From: Lutraria lutraria
Lineage: Eukaryota; Mollusca; Bivalvia; Venerida; Mactridae
DNA length: 64,000 bases
Direction of reading: 5' to 3'
Assembly: GCA_964023205.1 (NCBI GenBank)
Contig: OZ026840.1
Span: forward strand, 8,987,603-9,051,602
Position numbers and translations under genes: made by a program. The notes under the pieces were generated by a model. The model was not told the origin of the DNA and searched no databases. It worked only from the letters and a program-made list of their open reading frames with translations. Each line of letters opens with the position of its first letter. The first letter of the stretch is position 1. This document shows, piece after piece, positions 42,975 to 54,580 of the stretch.

Positions 42975-43128
42975 TAAATATGGCAAAGTGGCCTTTATGG
43001 ACAGATGACCTTTATTTGGAGGTCATTTTGTTCTAAAAAACTTTGAAGTTTTTTAAAAAGAATTACCTTAATTCACCGGGCAGCCTTTATTTGGAGGTGG
43101 CTGCTAACACAGGTTTGACTGTATTTTT
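42975..43128. mobile_element. MITE of the ACAGGTTTGACTGTA family
   Basis: Contains TGGCCTTTATGGACAGATGA, CCTTTATTTGGAGGTGGCTG and the right end ACACAGGTTTGACTGTA. Confidence 0.6.
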
Positions 43129-43139
43129 AATTGTTGAGA

Positions 43140-43272
43140 AGGGAGATGAGACACAGTACTTACATTGTCTCAGTAGTTGGGATGGGGACACTGAAATAGG
43201 GTCCCGGAGAAATTTAACCCCATCACCTCAAGTTCAGTAGTCCAGTATAATACCACTGGACCACCATGCGAT
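43140..43272 (-). repeat. tRNA-derived SINE head, - strand
   Basis: On the - strand: GGTGGTCCAGTGGTATTATA, then ACTTGAGGTGATGGGGTTAA. Similar organisation to the element at 8715-8815. Confidence 0.5.
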
Positions 43273-43507
43273 CATCCTTAATTGTTAGACATGCCCATGA
43301 TGACGATATCGGAACATAATGAATGCACATGTTACTTGTAAAGAAGTACATAATTTATACATCTTAATGATAGTACGACTTCCCATCTGATTGATCTGTT
43401 TGATGTTTACATTAAACAGGTTGTGTCGTTTCAATAAAAGATCTAGTATATCAGTTTTGTAAGAAAGTCCAGGAAAATGGTTACTAAGTGAACGGACCAT
43501 TGTATAT

Positions 43508-43690
43508 ACAGTCAAACCTGTGAACAAAGGCCACCCTTGGGAAAGATATAATGTGGCCAATTTAATTTAATTTATTAACTGGCGACCTTTATTCTGAGAT
43601 CATTTTGTTCCTTAGATAATCAATGACGGTTTTTAAGGAATGGCCTTTATTTGCTGGATGGCCTTTGTTCGGACTGTTACTGAAATACCG
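43508..43690. mobile_element. MITE of the ACAGTCAAACCTGTG family
   Basis: The left end ACAGTCAAACCTGTGAACAA is intact and the right end degraded. It shares AAAGGCCACCCTTGGGAAAG and ATCAATGACGGTTTTTAA with 63311. Confidence 0.65.
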
Positions 43691-43835
43691 TTGAAAAACC
43701 CACTGAAATAAAGAGAAGACAAACAGTATTTTGTGTACTAATCATTTAATGAAAATAGATACCGGTATGTACAATCATGTACTACAAACTGAAATATGAA
43801 TGAGATTACAGCTTAGAGAATGATCTCAAGTTTTT

Positions 43836-44609
43836 AGCTCACATGAACACTTGTGCTCAGGGTGAGCTTTTGTGCTCAGTCTTCGTCTGGCGGTGTGTGT
43901 CTGTGCCTCATGCGTCATCAAACATTTACCTTGTGAACACACTAAGGTCACCAGGGCCAAATAAGGGAAATCTTGTGAACACTCTAGAAATAACTGTTTT
44001 GATTTGATCATCATGAAACTTTGTCGGAATGTTTATTTTAATAATATGTAGGTCAAGTATGATAATGGGTCATCTGCGGTAAAAAACTAGGTCACTAGGG
44101 CAAATTGCTTGAAAACCTTGTGAACACACTAGAAGTCATTGTTTTGATTGGATCTTTACCAAACTTTGTCAAATTGTTTGTTTTAATGATATAAACGTCA
44201 AGTACAATATGGGTCACCAGGGGTCAATAACTAGGTCACTAGGTTAAATCTTAGGAAAAGTTTGTTAACACTGTAGATATCACAGTTTTGACAGGATCTT
44301 CACCAAACCTTGTCAAAATGTTTGCCTCAATGATATGTGGATCAAGGATGAACATGAGTCAGCTGGGGTCCAAAACTAGGTCACAAGGTCAAATCTTAGG
44401 CAAACCTTACTAACACTGTAGATCTATGTAAAATTTTGATTGGATCTTCACCAAACCTTGTCAGAATGTTTGTCTTATTTATATGTAGGACTAGTTCTAA
44501 CATGGGTCATTTGGGGTCAAACACTAGGTCACAGGTTCAAAACAATGTTTCAATGAGTAAACAATGATTGTCATGTGAGTGATATAGGGCCATCTTGGTC
44601 CTCTTGTTT
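43836..44609 (+). mobile_element. Relative of the 40859 tandem-core element
   Basis: It starts AGCTCACATGAACACTTGTG, has the same GGTCACTAGG-type core, and ends CATGTGAGTGATATAGGGCC then the CATCTTGG block. Confidence 0.8.
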
Positions 44610-45473
44610 AATGTAATTTTGGATCTCAACTTTGTCATTGTTTAAATATATTTCCATAATGCAGCAACATACTATTTTGAGAACTTGTGGATAAAATAAA
44701 TCCTTGTTGGAATATTGATGCCTAAATAATCTAGAATTGTTATCTTGAGGAAATACTGTTGTCTTCATTAAGGTTGATTAAACTCCGGAAATGATTGCAT
44801 TAGTTTTAAATTAAATTTATGAGCGTAGCTTAAATACATTACATACAAAACAGCTGATTCACTTGTCATGTAAAACATATACATGTGAATATGATGTAAT
44901 GGTGTTTATAGATTGATTACAACCTTTATGATAGTGATGCATAATTATGATCTTATGCCTACTTTGAAATTGAAATGAATCATAATCTATTTAATGCCTG
45001 GATTATTTGTTCTTGTAACACATTTTGTGAGTCATAAAATTTGTTGTAAGTATTTATAATGCTTTATATTGGTTTACAATATGTGAATACAGGTAAATTC
45101 ATATTGCAATCTGCTTTTATTTTGATGATGCATTTGAATGTTAATGTTGTTCTATTGTGCTGTTCAAGTTGCACACCATGACACATTCACTTGCCACAAG
45201 GACTTACCATTCCTTAAACAGTGTGTCTAAGTATAGGGACAACTTGTTGTAGTTTCTTTTATCACTTGTATTTAGCAACTGCAGGGCTATAGACAAATTG
45301 TTTTCAGGCTACTTGTTCAGTAGGGTGACCAACTAAGAATTTGAACTAGTTCTTCATCAATTTCAACTCATCCTTAGTCGATTCTACTTATAATTAAGAG
45401 CCGATGATTAGTTTTGTTGAGCCCTGAACTTATGTGTGCTGATTGCAGGCTTTGGATCTATTTATTGCTTAAA

Positions 45474-45572
45474 CCCCTTCGAATGGAATTCATGAAATCA
45501 TGAATTTTTCTTGAACTTTTCTTGCACACTTCATAAATTGTTCATGAAGTAAGATTAACTATTTGACAGGGG
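45474..45572. mobile_element. ~98-bp palindromic element just upstream of an exon
   Basis: CCCCTTCGAATGGAATTCAT at the start, ACTATTTGACAGGGG at the end. It lies about 50 nt before the acceptor of the exon at 45625. Confidence 0.7.
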
Positions 45573-45624
45573 AACTTAAGTTAATGATATTATTATTATT
45601 GCCATGTTGATGCTTTATTTTCAG

Positions 45625-45933
45625 TAAATTTTGTGTAGTATGATGTGAGAGTCTGCTGGTACAGATGTCTGTCGTGGAGAAGGTAGACTCTCTAGAGACT
45701 GCCGCCACAATGGACACAGAACAACTCAACAACTTACCCCACCCACCTGAAGAACAGACTACTCTGTCGGCTGATGGCGAAAACCAGTCTACGACTGGAA
45801 GTGGTGGCTTGAATACCCAGAATTCTCTAGCAGGAAGTGATTCTATGGACTCACAGGAGTCAACTGATGCTAATGATGATGCATTACATCCATCTGACCT
45901 TGAATTATTGGCCAAATTGGAAGAAGCCAATAG
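45625..45933 (+). CDS. First coding exon of an unidentified gene (Ser/Asp/Glu-rich N-terminus)
   Basis: The acceptor TATTTTCAG ends at 45624, followed by 40 nt of leader and ATG at 45665. It encodes 89 residues and leaves inside an Arg codon (AG|GTATAT, phase 2). The protein starts MSVVEKVDSLETAATMDTEQ, is then Ser/Thr/Asn/Gly-rich and acidic (probably disordered), and ends HPSDLELLAKLEEANR, a short amphipathic helix. It joins in frame to 48146. I do not recognise the family. The product is likely cytoplasmic or nuclear because no signal or membrane segment is seen. The opposite-strand open frame here is a shadow. Confidence 0.7.
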
Positions 45934-45969
45934 GTATATTTTCCTATAGAAAATTCAAAATTATAAATT

Positions 45970-46135
45970 ATGTAGGGTAGCTTGGCAGTAGCTTGTGAAC
46001 AGAATGTGGTTAGTACTGTTTAAGGCCTAAATGAAGTCCAGGAAAGCTGTGGTTGGGATAACTGCCCGCCATGTCATATAACTGAAATAGTGTTGAAAAT
46101 TGCGTTAAATCAAATGTTATAAATAAATGAATTTA
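45970..46135 (+). repeat. SINE tail fragment
   Basis: TTAAGGCCTAAATGAAGTCC, GGGATAACTGCCCGCC and TATAACTGAAATAGTG match the body of the SINE at 37243-37550. Confidence 0.6.
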
Positions 46136-46428
46136 TGTATTTGCTCTGAAGGATAAAGTTTTGTAATTACAATAGTACATAAACATTTATTATTAATCTA
46201 TTATTACTTTGCCAGAGGACCGGCAAACTTATTACCAGACCAGACATGATTACCAGACCAGAAAAAATATCAAAACCAAACAAAAAATTACCAAAATCAG
46301 ACAAAAGATTTAAAAAAAATTTTTTCCAGACCAGACAAAAGATTACTGGCCCATAATATTAAATCAAGTTAAATCTTCACTTAAAATCAGAAAGAAGGAC
46401 CAGTCATCCTGTCTTTACCAGGCATTAT

Positions 46429-47795
46429 TATACCCCCAGATATGAAATATATGGGGGCTATATTGGATTCACGCTTGACGGTCGGTCGGTCGGTCGGTCC
46501 GTGCGTCTGTAGACACAATTTGTCCGGAGAATTTCTCAGCAACTACTTACAGGATTTCAATGAAACTTCACAGAAGTGATAAGTAGTAAGCCTTGTTGTG
46601 CTAGCTTAAAGCATTTTTCGTTCGGAATAATTTTCACTGAGTTATACCCCTTTGTTGTTTTTATACAGTATATACAATAGGCAAATTTTGTCCGGACAAT
46701 TTCTCAGCAACTACTCACAGGATCTCAATGAAACTTCACAGAATTGATCAGTAGTAAGCCTAGCTGTGCATGCTAAAAGCATTTTTCGTTCGGATTAATT
46801 ATCACTGAGTTATACCCCTTTGTTGTTTTTATACAGTATATACAATACGCAAATTTTGTCCAGACAATTTCTCAGCAACTACTCACAGGATCTCAATGAA
46901 ACTTCACAGAAGTGATCAGTAGTAAGCCTAGCTGTGCATGCTTAAAGCATTTTTCGTTTGGATTAATTTTCACTGAGTAATATCGCCTTTTGTTGTTTTT
47001 ATACAGTATATACAATACGCAAATTTTGTCCGGGCAATTTCTCAGCAACTACTCACAGGATTTCAATGAAACTTCACAGAAGTAATAAGTAGTTAGCCTA
47101 GTTGTGCATGCTAAAATCTTTTTTTATTTGGATTGATTTTCACTGAGTTATAGCCCTTTGTTTTTTTCTACAGTACACAAATTTTGTCCTGACTATTTCT
47201 CATTGACTACTGCCAGGAATTCTATAAAACTTCTCAGAAGTGATAAGTAGTTAGCCTAGTTGTGCATGCATTAAGCTTGTCTTGGTTGGTTAAATTTTCA
47301 CTGAGTTATGGCCCTTTGTTGTTTTTTATACAGTGTATATACAATATCTCAGTAACTACTCATAGGAATTCAATGAAACTCCACAGAAGTTATAAACAGT
47401 TAGCCAAGTTGTGCATGCAATAACCAGTTTTTGTTAGGATTAATTTTCACTGAGTTATGGCCCTTTGTTTTATACAATTAGGTAAATTTTCCCCGTACAA
47501 TTTCTCAGCAACTACATGCAGGAATTCAGTGAAACTTCTTAGAAGTGATAAGTAGTTTGCCAAGTTGTGCATGTCTTCAATAGATTTTGTCCAAGTAAAT
47601 TTTAATGAGTTATGGTCCTTTGTTATTTTTTATATAATGTATATTTAGAAACTGGTCAGGATATATCTAAGCAACAATTTGCAGGTATTAAAAAATGAAA
47701 ATGCATTATATTTCCCTCTGTAAAATGTAACAATAACTGTGTCAAGGCCGCATCTGGGGGTATTCATCACCTTTAGTGATAGTTCTAGTTGTAAT
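46429..47795 (+). mobile_element. Element with ~170-bp tandem core and TATACCCCCAGAT ends
   Basis: The left end TATACCCCCAGATATG pairs with the right end GCATCTGGGGGTAT. About seven copies of a unit with TTTCTCAGCAACTACT, AATGAAACTTCACAGAAGTG and CTGAGTTATACCCCTTTG lie between, the later copies more diverged. A CGGT microsatellite is near 46481-46499. Confidence 0.75.
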
Positions 47796-48145
47796 TGATG
47801 TCAGTAGACAGTTCTGACAGTCTTTAAGTTGATTGTAATAAGGAGAAAGCTTTTATATTTGACTTGAGACTGATATCTGCATTAGCGAAATTGAATGAAA
47901 TTTTAATAATTAATCTTGTAATATTATTCCTTCCAGAAATTAGATTTTTTTTCATAGGGCTGAGAACTGAAATATTGATCAAATAGCATCCAGCATCTCA
48001 GCAAATATTTATCCTCTCGGACCTGATAATGACTGCTTATTAAATAATACAAATAGACTTTTTTGTCTTTATCGATGAAACCATGTAATTCCTCTTGTTC
48101 TCTCCTGGGATAAATGTATAAATTGTAATGTTCTCTTTGTTACAG

Positions 48146-48229
48146 GCAGATAGCATTGAGTCCTTCTTCTGTCACAACCACCAATCCTGTGGAGCTGGAG
48201 TTACTGGCTAAACTAGAACAAGCCAACAG
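48146..48229 (+). CDS. 84-nt exon repeating the helix motif
   Basis: The acceptor TTTGTTACAG ends at 48145 and the donor AG|GTATTT follows at 48230. The exon is phase 2-2, so it can be skipped without a frameshift. It encodes QIALSPSSVTTTNPVE then LELLAKLEQANR, which repeats the ending of the previous exon (LELLAKLEEANR). The exon probably arose by duplication of the exon end and may be a cassette. A MITE begins only 18 nt after the donor. Confidence 0.7.
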
Positions 48230-48430
48230 GTATTTTAGAGTGATGTTTAGGCCTGAACAAAATGTTTGTTTCTGGTTACCCGACCTAACCTATTTATTCC
48301 CCTTGATTCTAGACTTTTTTAAAGGCCCGAGGAACGGTTCATTCATTTTCTTACTTATTTTAACCTTCCCACACCCTTTCAAGACCTCCCTCACGAAAAA
48401 ACATCCCTATCCTATATGTAAAGATTATAG

Positions 48431-50087
48431 CCCCGTTTCATCAAACATCTTACGCCACTTCTTCAGTAGGAAGTGTCTTATCTCCCTTCTTAGCGTTAAA
48501 ATACGTTTCATCAATTTTTTCTTAGCTACAAATTCTTAAGTTTGGGAACGATTTTTTCTTAACTTTACGATAGCTCATGGGCTTTCTTAAAGATAAGAAA
48601 ACGCGGCTTCGGCCTTTATCATTACGAGATAGCCTTTTATTTTAAGACTGTTTAGTGATGTACTAGATATTCGTATAAAATGGAAAAGAAATTCAGTATT
48701 ATGTTCAGGGCGTAGCCAGTTATAAATGAATTTTATGCACTCAAGGAAGAATGTAACCCCCGCTGACGCTTGGTTTTGGATTTTTTATGCCCCGCTATTC
48801 GAAATGGCGGAGGAGCGTATCGTGTTTCCTCTGCCCGTCCGTGCGTCTGTGAGTCTGTCCGTACACACCAGAGGGTGGTTGTTGGGTTAGGTTTTGGGTA
48901 AGGGTTGGTACATTTTGGCATTGTTAGGTACAAATTGGAATTGTGGGGATAATTTCGACTTGTCGGGTGCAACTTGTGAGGGTAAAAACACCGAAAAGAT
49001 CAAAGGGTGCACCCCATAACATACCTCTCATGAGAATGTATGTCCTGGTTCACATTTTGGTCTCCGAGCAATAACTCAAGAAATATTTCAAGGATGGTTT
49101 CATATTTTACATGAAGGAATATAATATCAAATACAGGTCAAGTTCGATATGACATAAAATCCAACATTTTCACTGGAGTTATGGTCCCTTTTTGACTTAG
49201 CTCTCGAAAGGCATTCTTGTCAGACAGTCGGACACATTTCTCTCAAATGGTGAACTTTCAGTTGTATTTGCAGGGATTAGAAGCACTGTCAAATATTATT
49301 TATTTGAATCATGCTTAATTATATTTTAAACACCGTGATTAACGATTATTAGACATAATATTTGCTTTTGACTTAGATGGCATTTTTATATTGTTCACTT
49401 TTCAAATTAACGTGTATATGTGCGTATCTCTGATGTTATTGGCATTTGTCTTTCATCGATCGTATACATGTGCGTTTAATAGCCATAAAATATATTGTTC
49501 ATGATAAAAATTGAAAAATAAAGCTAAGAGATATTAAAATGCATTTGGAGTTTTCGTATTTATTAACTGTTTTTCTCCGAATCTTACTGTGAAATCTTAT
49601 TGCTCAAACGATAATAATTTGATCTGACCAGCATTAATCATAATCAATACAGTTAGGTTGTCCAACATACATAGGCGTGCAAATAAAGATATTTTATGTG
49701 CAAGTTTGAGCAACTGAAAAACACATTTATCATGAGTCAATGTTCACATTGTTTAAAAACATATTTTCAGTTAAATATATATCAAATAGTTTACATTTTC
49801 TGAAAGATTAGAGCTTCATCTTTAATTTGGTATATAATTTACAAAAATCTGTTGAGAAATAAAATAAAATTCTCTATATAACATATGTATAGAATCAAGT
49901 GTAATTTTCTTATTTACATAGCTAGGGCCGGTGAATAAACTTTACCCGTGCAGAATGTGTCGCGGTCTTTACACATTTAGATAAGAACAGTTGATAAAAC
50001 GGTTTAAGAATTTCGTAACTTTTGTCGTAAGTTTCTTCGTAGGAAAGAATCTTACGTAAGATAAGAATATATTGATGAAACGAGGCC
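48431..50087. mobile_element. 1.66-kb nested element with CCCCGTTTCATCAA ends
   Basis: The left end CCCCGTTTCATCAAAC pairs with the right end TTGATGAAACGAGG. Subterminal words such as CTTACG and TTCTTA recur in opposite orientation. No transposase frame was recognised. It carries a further repeat at 48785-49200. Confidence 0.6.
48785..49200 (+). repeat. Dispersed repeat, also at 51199 and 54750
   Basis: GTCTGTCCGTACACACCAGA, GGTTGGTACATTTTGGC, GGAATTGTGGGGATAATTTC and GACTTGT recur in the same order at 51240-51380. Confidence 0.55.
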
Positions 50088-50699
50088 TATGTTACCAGAT
50101 ACAAACATTTTTTAGGCCTTAGCAAATTGAATCCTCTTAATTTCAGAGTTTTTCTTTGAATTTGTGTAATAATCACTTCTGTGTTCCTACATGTCGCCAT
50201 GGCTTTTGGTTATTGAATCTTGATGGTAATATTTATCATTAAATCTAATAATTAAAATCTAGTAATTGACATGATATTTATAATAGTAATTATCATGTTA
50301 ATTGTAATGATGATATTTATGATAAAAATTATAGTGAAGAGGGTCTAAAATTATTGATATTGAAAATGATAGAAATTGTTATATAAAAAATTATCTTTAT
50401 TTTAATGAAGACATATTATATTTGAACTTGTCCAATCTTCTAAAAGTGTGAATACATGATCATAGACTAGCTAGTTAGCTGATGTGAATTCATCATACCC
50501 TACATTTGGGGCAAATTGAAAGTGTTGTGACTATGTGTACATCCACGTCACTAATAAAGTGTGATTCATCCATTACCTTAAAGCAAGTTATGTATCAGTA
50601 TATAATACATTATTTGTGGTTTGTGATGTCCTTCTGTCATGATTAACTGAAAGAAGAAGTATATGCTCATTATAACAATTTATTGCTGGGAAAATAACC

Positions 50700-50930
50700 T
50701 AGCGTGCATCTTATCAAGCTCAAGCTCTTTGGTTGAATGACTATGAATCACTAACTTCTTACTGTTGAGAGTTTGAATCCCATTGGGGACCTGTGTGAAA
50801 AAACTGTCCAGCTAACTTACAAAATCTGTGTGTGTGCTTCACTGTTAAAAAGCTGGAGAAGTTGCCATAATTTATAACCCTGGTACCCTGACTGTTGGTG
50901 TGACATTAAACTTTAAGGAAAAATGCATAT
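50700..50930 (+). repeat. tRNA-derived SINE
   Basis: TTTGAATCCCATTGGGGACC is B-box-like. CTGTCCAGCTAACTTACAAA and CTGTTGGTGTGACATTAAAC are the body and tail. Confidence 0.6.
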
Positions 50931-51198
50931 GATCATGCTTTCAGCCTTCTAAAAGTTATTACTAGCTGGAATAAACCAGGTAGTCAGACTCTACAGTCTT
51001 CAGAGAGTACAGAAAAGTGAATGCTTTCAAATTAATCTAAAATCTTGAATGAATGTAGACTTGTGATGGTGTATCCAAATAATCTTGATTTTACATATCA
51101 CAACTCTGCAGGTGTTTAAAATACCTGGTAGAAATGTTTTTGAAATAAAAATCACATAGAAGGAGTTTGTTTTCTTCAACAACTCTCTGTTACTAATT

Positions 51199-51480
51199 GT
51201 TATCCCCTGGTCGGGGGATATAGTTATAGTAGCCATCTGTGTGTCCGTCTGTCCATACACACCAGAGGTTGGTCGTGGGGTAAGGGTTTGGGTTAAGGTT
51301 GGTACATTTAGGTCTTGTGAGTTTCAATTACGTACAAACTGGAATTGTGGGAATAATTTCGACTTGTGGGTATGTGGGACTTGTGGTTTTGAGTTATTGA
51401 GTTGAAACTTTTAATATGAATATGTGGCAACTAGGAGAAGTGCAGTGACCAAGAACATTAACTCTGCCTGGCTCCATTTT
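51199..51480 (+). repeat. Dispersed repeat, TATCCCCTGGTCGGGGGATA start
   Basis: A short hairpin start is followed by ATCTGTGTGTCCGTCTGTCC and the CACACCAGAGGTTGGT body shared with 48785. Confidence 0.55.
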
Positions 51481-51726
51481 AGAAATATCTCCCTATACAT
51501 GACTGTATCAAATTTCCTTAATATATATTTTTTCCTCTTTTCTTCTTTTTGTCCATAGAGTAGCTGCAAAACTATACACATGATTGACTTGAAACTTAAA
51601 ATGTTGATAGGTGGAAACTATGAGTTGCCCGTAATTCTATTTAGTCCTGTTACGAGCAAACACATCCGGCTGGGATTGCCATGTGAATATGACTCTTGTT
51701 CCAAATTTACTTAATTTCCTTATCAT

Positions 51727-51945
51727 TGATAGGCTGTGGTCCAGTAGTTAGTATGCAGGATTTGTAACACGGAGATCTGGGTTTGATTCCTGCTAGCACC
51801 AGGTCATACCCTTGCATAAAAAAATTGACAACAATGTTGATTTTCCTCCACATGACTTTTTACTTTTTTGTGTGGAGAAGTTACCAGTTCCTTGTAGAAT
51901 CGTCAGTTACCATCCAGGAAAACTGGTTAGGTGAATAGGCCATGG
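51727..51945 (+). repeat. tRNA-derived SINE interrupted by a mariner
   Basis: The head GTGGTCCAGTAGTTAGTATG and GGGTTTGATTCCTGC give A- and B-box-like parts. The body ends GGTTAGGTGAATAGGCCATG exactly where the mariner TA begins. Confidence 0.6.
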
Positions 51946-51947
51946 TA

Positions 51948-53154
51948 CGAGGGGGATCCAAAAGTTTTGTCACTGCCTTTGTAACTCGGTATTTAAGAGA
52001 TATAACAGCCAAAGTCGGTGTACATGTAAATTAATGTATTTCAAAATACCATACAAATACTTTATAAAGTACAATGCATCGTTTGAAACACATGAGCGAT
52101 CATCGCCGCACACCAACAATGCCACCGACGTTATGTTACACTTATCTCGATGCCATAACATCACTGCTTCTCAAAATAGCGACCGGCGCACTCAATACAC
52201 TACCTGTGTCCGTGTGTCGTTCAACCCACTTCAGAAACACATTCTCAAACCATTTGGATTGGAGTCCAGAGAAAATGAGGTTACTCTCTGTCTGTAGTTC
52301 TTGTTGATTATCGAAACGCTGCCCCCATAGCTCTCCCTTCAGATACAGAAACAGAGCCAAGTCACTCAGAGCCAAGTCTGGGCAGTATGCCAGGTGAAAA
52401 AGTGTCTGTATCCCAAGGATATCCTTGTTTGTGCAAGGAGGGGAGCTGTGTTGTTTCCACTAGCTACTCCGCATTTTCATATCCGGGTCGTAGGTAGTAG
52501 AAAAAGCAAGGTTTCATCTACTGTAATATTCTGTCGGAGAAACTGACCACCCTCTTGTCTGTATCGCCTTAAGAACTCCTCAGATTCTTGCACTCACAGT
52601 GTTCACATCTGTTCATCAGTGAGCAAATAAGGCACTCATCTAGCCCTCACATGTTTCATCTTCAAGTCATTGGTGGGTATACGCTGCATAGTGCCGTTAC
52701 TGAGACCTGTGTGTTCAGAGAGTGTCCGAACACTAATACGCCGTACAATTCAAACCTTCTATGCTTAGAAGGTGGTTCAGACATTATTTTAAAGAAGTGC
52801 AATGATAATGAGACGTTTATGTAGTGAAAGCAGACATGAAATGACCAAAAATTATATTTTATTGGTCATTTCCAGTGATCCTTTCATACGGGTTCGTAAA
52901 TTAACAGATTATATGTGCTAATTGCACTTTCGAGTACAAGTTCCTCTTATTGATGTTTTATTGTTTACTAAATATGTTTGTCATCAGTTTGTTATCACTG
53001 GCTAGTTATGTTTTGATACTTCCCTTTACAACAATAGATCAAACTATATAATTCCCGTTTTCAGGGGTTATACTGTATATGATAAATATAATTCAATCTA
53101 ACGTTTTATTTTAGCATAATCGAAACAGTGACAAAACTTTTGGATCACCCCTTG
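51948..53154 (-). mobile_element. mariner-type transposon, decayed, 1207 bp
   Basis: Ends CGAGGGGGATCCAAAAGTTT and AAAACTTTTGGATCACCCCT with TTG, flanked by TA on both sides (51946-51947, 53155-53156). The - strand retains a C-terminal transposase piece at about 52142-52400: HLAYCPDLALSDLALFLYLK then GELWGQRFDN and ENVFLKWVERH. Intact relatives have YSPDLAPSD, and here the last catalytic Asp is kept. Upstream parts of the enzyme are broken. The termini differ from the mariner at 30911, so it is a separate lineage. Confidence 0.9.
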
Positions 53155-53854
53155 TAGATAACTGAACAATTGTTGAAAAATGGCATTAGACCCAAATAAT
53201 AAATAGATAAATTAATTTTCATTGATGATTTATCACATTTACAGCTTTATTTGATACATAGAATTTTGTTAAATTCAAGGGAGGCAACATGTGCTTAAAC
53301 AACTAGGTTACATGCAACTTGAGTTGTTCCCCTTAGTCATATTTTACCATGGGGATACAATTTATCTCACCTGTTTAATATCATAGAGAAGATCAAGTTT
53401 CGATATGTATAAGTGTTTTAATGTGAAGTGCCCTCTGCTGATAAATGCAATTATTTTTTAACATAAGTTATATTGTTATGATAACTTATAAAAACAATTT
53501 GTCTTGAAAACTGACATGTAATTATTTCCTTCCTTCTTTATTGGAGAGTCAGTTCTTCGCAAAGGAGGAAGTATTGCTATATTTTTATTTAATTGGGCTG
53601 TCATGTACTTTGTTTGAACAATATGTAAATAATGGTGAAAATATATATTGACTTAGATAACTTAACATAAAATAGTGTTATGATGCCGGACTAGCTATGT
53701 TTCATTTAACTAAAAGGTAAAATTATTATGTTTTATTATAATTTTCTATTGCTGTAGTCTGTCATACATGTTATTGTTAACCAACCAATTACCTCTTAGC
53801 TAATGATAAATTCTATGTTGTTTTTGTAATTTTCTATACATCAGTGAATTTTTC

Positions 53855-54065
53855 TTGGAAGCCCCTGTGGTTGTGTGGTTACGGTCTGTGACTAGCAATC
53901 ACTGGTTCTTTACTCCTTTGAGTTCAAATCCCATCAACCTTTAGTAAAAATCACATTTGAGGAAGCAGTCTGGCTGGCTTATGGAAGATTGATGGATCTT
54001 GCTGTCCACCATTAAAGCTGGAAGTCCCCAAATGAGCCTGTTGTTGGTTTGTTGTCAAAACCCAT
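53855..54065 (+). repeat. tRNA-derived SINE
   Basis: GCCCCTGTGGTTGTGTGGTT head, TTGAGTTCAAATCCCATC B-box-like, ACATTTGAGGAAGCAGTCTG body and a TTGTTGTCAAAACCC tail. Confidence 0.6.
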
Positions 54066-54580
54066 TTTTCACTACATTTGATGTCTTCATAATCATGTTT
54101 AATTGTATGGCTGTATACACTACATATTTACTTTTTTTACTATATTGAAAACAATTCTTTTTCGTCGCAGCTGTCAATTTTTATGCCCACCATATTGTTA
54201 GATCGGGGCATATTGTTTTTGACCTTGCCTATAAAATCAAAATCATCAAACTTCATAATTATTTATTATGTTGGTTCCTCAGGACCTGTGCATTTTCAGG
54301 TCAGTAGGCTAAATATCAAGGTCACACTGAGAGGACATTGTGTTTTAAAAACACATCTTGTTAGATTCAGTATTATAAGGATTATTTGTTTACATTTTGA
54401 GATGACAGAAAAATCAAGGTACTGAAACACTTGTAAGATAAGTTTTCACTTCCTGTATTGCATAAACTTAGGCATACATATTGTATAAAATATCTTCCTG
54501 ATTTTATTTTTCTTAATGCAACATGCATGCATGCAAAATAGGTCATAATTTATTTCTTAACATAATTCATTATGATTTTT

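Larger units (their letters stand above)
18059..45624. other. Long non-coding interval rich in repeats
   Basis: No convincing coding exon was found. Open frames of 60-110 codons are scattered on both strands but lack domains and splice-consistent ends. The named repeats and elements are listed separately. The interval is an intron or intergenic gap between the TISU-start exons and the next gene. Confidence 0.5.
48248..50120. mobile_element. MITE (28722 family) split by a later insertion
   Basis: The left piece 48248-48430 starts AGGCCTGAACAAAATGTTTG then TTTCTGGTTACC. The right piece 50088-50120 reads GTTACCAGATACAAACATTT and TTTAGGCCTT. Removing 48431-50087 restores the two ends of one element. 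Confidence 0.6.

Noticed and set aside
45559..45930. 123-codon - strand open frame, Ser-rich
   Set aside because: It mirrors the + strand exon 45665-45933, which has correct splice signals and a related neighbour exon.
48230..48539. Open frame continuing past the exon at 48146
   Set aside because: It reads through a good donor into a MITE and a TIR element.
52034..52307. Two overlapping + strand open frames of 77-87 codons
   Set aside because: They are shadows of the - strand mariner transposase piece.
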